DNA of 64,000 bases from VRUE01 sp963728045 (GTDB lineage Bacteria; Actinomycetota; Thermoleophilia; Solirubrobacterales; 70-9): positions 248,001 through 312,000 of the forward strand of contig CAVSIE010000002.1 of the NCBI GenBank assembly GCA_963728045.1. The letters are read 5' to 3'. The translations under genes and the position numbers were made by a program. The stretch's first letter is position 1. Each line of letters opens with the position of its first letter. Positions 62,602 to 64,000 of this stretch are shown one piece after another. Under the pieces are notes generated by a model, which saw only the letters and a program-made list of their open reading frames with translations, searched no databases and was not told the DNA's origin.

Positions 62602-64000
62602 CTAGCCACGCCGTTTGCCGGCTTTCCCCTTCTTGCCGCAAGGCGTCCGCAGCCTCGGCCGCAGGTTCCGCTTCTTCCCGTTCTGGGCTTTGAACCTGGC
62701 GATCGCGCGGATCTTGGGGACGCCTTTGCCTTTGCCTTTCCCTTTGCAGAGGTTGCGCGAGTTGACGAGGAGGCCCTTTTTGCCGCCCCTCACGGTGAGC
62801 ATGAACCTCGACACCGGCACGTCCGGGACGGTGTCGAAGGTGTTGCGGATCTTCCCTTTGACGGTGTCGATGCGACCGACCAGATGGACCTCCACCTGAC
62901 CGCGCAGGCGGGCGACGAGATCGGGAAGGAGGTTATTGGAGGAGCGCAGGTGGACCGGGCCTTTGAGCGGCCCGTCGAGCAGCGGCGTGACCGCCTTGGC
63001 GTAGCCGTAGATCGAGTTTTTCGGGCAGTCGTTGGCGGCGAACTGGACCCGGGTGCAGACCTTCGAGAGGCTGGCCTGGTCGAGGAAGAACGAACGCGGC
63101 AGGGTGACCGCGGCGCGGCCGATGTTGGCGTCCCCGTCGCGAGCTTTGAGGACGGCGCGCAGCTTCGGGTTCTTCCCCCGTTTGGTCGCGCCGAACACCC
63201 GGAAGTGGAGTTTGGGTTTGAAGCCGAGCCGCTCGCAGCCTCTGACCTGGAACGGCACAGAGGCTGGGAAGGCACTGAAGGCAGCCGGGTCAAGCGGGTT
63301 CGCCCCTCCGCCACGCAGGGTCGCCCCCACTGCCATCGGCGAGCAGTTGGTGGGGTTGAGCGAGAACTGCGAGCGGTTGACCCGCAGCGAGATCGAGCGG
63401 ATGTCGAGCAGCGCCCCTCCGAAGACATGGGGGATCGTGTCCGGAACCGCGTGGACCTGCGCCGTTTCGGGATCGATTCGTAGCGCCACCCTCACCACGA
63501 CCACGCCCAGGTCAAAGGGCCCGGCCGTGGCGGGGGTGACAACTACCAGGGAGAGAGGGGCCCCGTTGTGAGGCCCTGCGAGGAAGGCTTTGCCCTGGAT
63601 CTGGATCGGCTCGGGGCCGGTCCCGGTGCGGACGAAGACGGCGCCGACGAGGCTGGATTTGGGGCAGCTTGGCGCGACGGCCTCCGCCGCGCCGCTATTC
63701 GCGGCGGCCGCGACGATCGCGCGCTCCGGGCAGTAGCGAACGCCGGCCAGCTTCGCCGTCACGCCCGGCGGCAAGTCGACGTCGACACCCTTCAGCTCCT
63801 GATTGCCGTCGGAGCGGGCAACGTCGACCACCAGGGGGCTGAACTCGCCACCCTGTGGTTTGAGCGTTTTGGCAGCGAAGCTCGGCGCGAAGGGACGCTC
63901 GGCCATGGTTTTGGCGCAGGCCCCGCCGCCCGGCGCGGCACTCATCGCGAACTCGTCGCTGGGCGCGGCGTCCGCGTTGCCTGACCAGGGCGTCATCCGG
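62602..64000 (-). CDS. Large secreted surface protein, N-terminus outside window
   Basis: The minus-strand frame is open from the right edge (64000) to a stop at 62602, over 460 residues. Repeated beta-rich units such as VDVDLPPGVTAKLAGVRYCP, GKAFLAGPHNGAPLSLVVVT, DIRSISLRVNRSQFSLNPTN and VQFAANDCPKNSIYGYAKA match a protein family common in Solirubrobacterales genomes, paired cysteines included (six or more pairs). The C-terminus is lysine/arginine-rich (KGKGKGKG, KKGKAGKRRG). The Met at 63996 is probably internal; the true start and signal peptide lie beyond the window. Confidence 0.82.
   Translation of the reverse strand, partial: RMTPWSGNADAAPSDEFAMSAAPGGGACAKTMAERPFAPSFAAKTLKPQGGEFSPLVVDVARSDGNQELKGVDVDLPPGVTAKLAGVRYCPERAIVAAAANSGAAEAVAPSCPKSSLVGAVFVRTGTGPEPIQIQGKAFLAGPHNGAPLSLVVVTPATAGPFDLGVVVVRVALRIDPETAQVHAVPDTIPHVFGGALLDIRSISLRVNRSQFSLNPTNCSPMAVGATLRGGGANPLDPAAFSAFPASVPFQVRGCERLGFKPKLHFRVFGATKRGKNPKLRAVLKARDGDANIGRAAVTLPRSFFLDQASLSKVCTRVQFAANDCPKNSIYGYAKAVTPLLDGPLKGPVHLRSSNNLLPDLVARLRGQVEVHLVGRIDTVKGKIRNTFDTVPDVPVSRFMLTVRGGKKGLLVNSRNLCKGKGKGKGVPKIRAIARFKAQNGKKRNLRPRLRTPCGKKGKAGKRRG

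Overview
The window looks like chromosome of a high-GC actinobacterium, most likely class Thermoleophilia (Solirubrobacterales or close). Reasons: very high GC with GTG/TTG starts and many 1-14 bp gene overlaps; an F420-type luciferase-like oxidoreductase; an AlkB-rubredoxin-TetR cluster ordered as in mycobacteria; and several families of small secreted proteins with N-termini of the kind common in that class. This is inference from family resemblance; there is no rRNA or complete tRNA in the window.

Layout. 1-5.9 kb is accessory and AT-richer: a large secreted RHS/YD-repeat protein running off the left edge, a methyltransferase, a small winged-helix-like protein, a 19-codon micro-gene with its own hairpin, and an ArsR-type regulator whose 3' end contains a tRNA T-arm-like sequence. 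6-8.5 kb holds an Fe-S assembly factor, an acetyltransferase, a HAD hydrolase and an RHH-MazF toxin-antitoxin pair. 8.5-10.8 kb is a duplicated block with two paralogous cysteine-rich secreted proteins. 10.9-18.8 kb is a DNA-repair cluster (AddB-like and AddA-like helicase-nucleases convergent with xseBA). 18.8-24 kb carries an HxlR regulator, a MarP-like protease divergent from a class B penicillin-binding protein, a lipoprotein and FHA/coiled-coil proteins. 24-28.8 kb is gltB. 28.9-30.8 kb has a tandem DUF4258/DUF2283 module flanking a SnoaL-like gene; the second toxin-like gene is frameshifted. 30.9-35.7 kb is the lysA-hom-thrC-thrB amino-acid operon (thrB frameshifted). 35.7-38.7 kb has envelope genes and a frameshifted cation transporter. 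38.7-49 kb is a beta-oxidation region (three acyl-CoA dehydrogenases, thiolase, hydroxyacyl-CoA dehydrogenase, LLM oxidoreductase) with shared TetR-type palindromes, interrupted by cell-surface, MBL-fold and alkyltransferase-like genes. 49-56.6 kb is mixed housekeeping. 56.6-58.6 kb is alkB-rubredoxin-TetR. 58.7-61.8 kb has secG and ccmF/ccmE. The right edge holds an SDR enzyme and a truncated secreted surface protein.

How they work together: AlkB with rubredoxin starts alkane oxidation, and the acyl-CoA dehydrogenases, hydroxyacyl-CoA dehydrogenase and thiolase could carry the resulting fatty acids through beta-oxidation; CcmE/CcmF would mature c-type cytochromes. The most notable unexplained structure is a roughly 100-bp repeat present twice (40119-40225 and 49055-49156): a nearly invariant core enclosed in outer inverted repeats whose sequences differ between copies while their pairing is kept.
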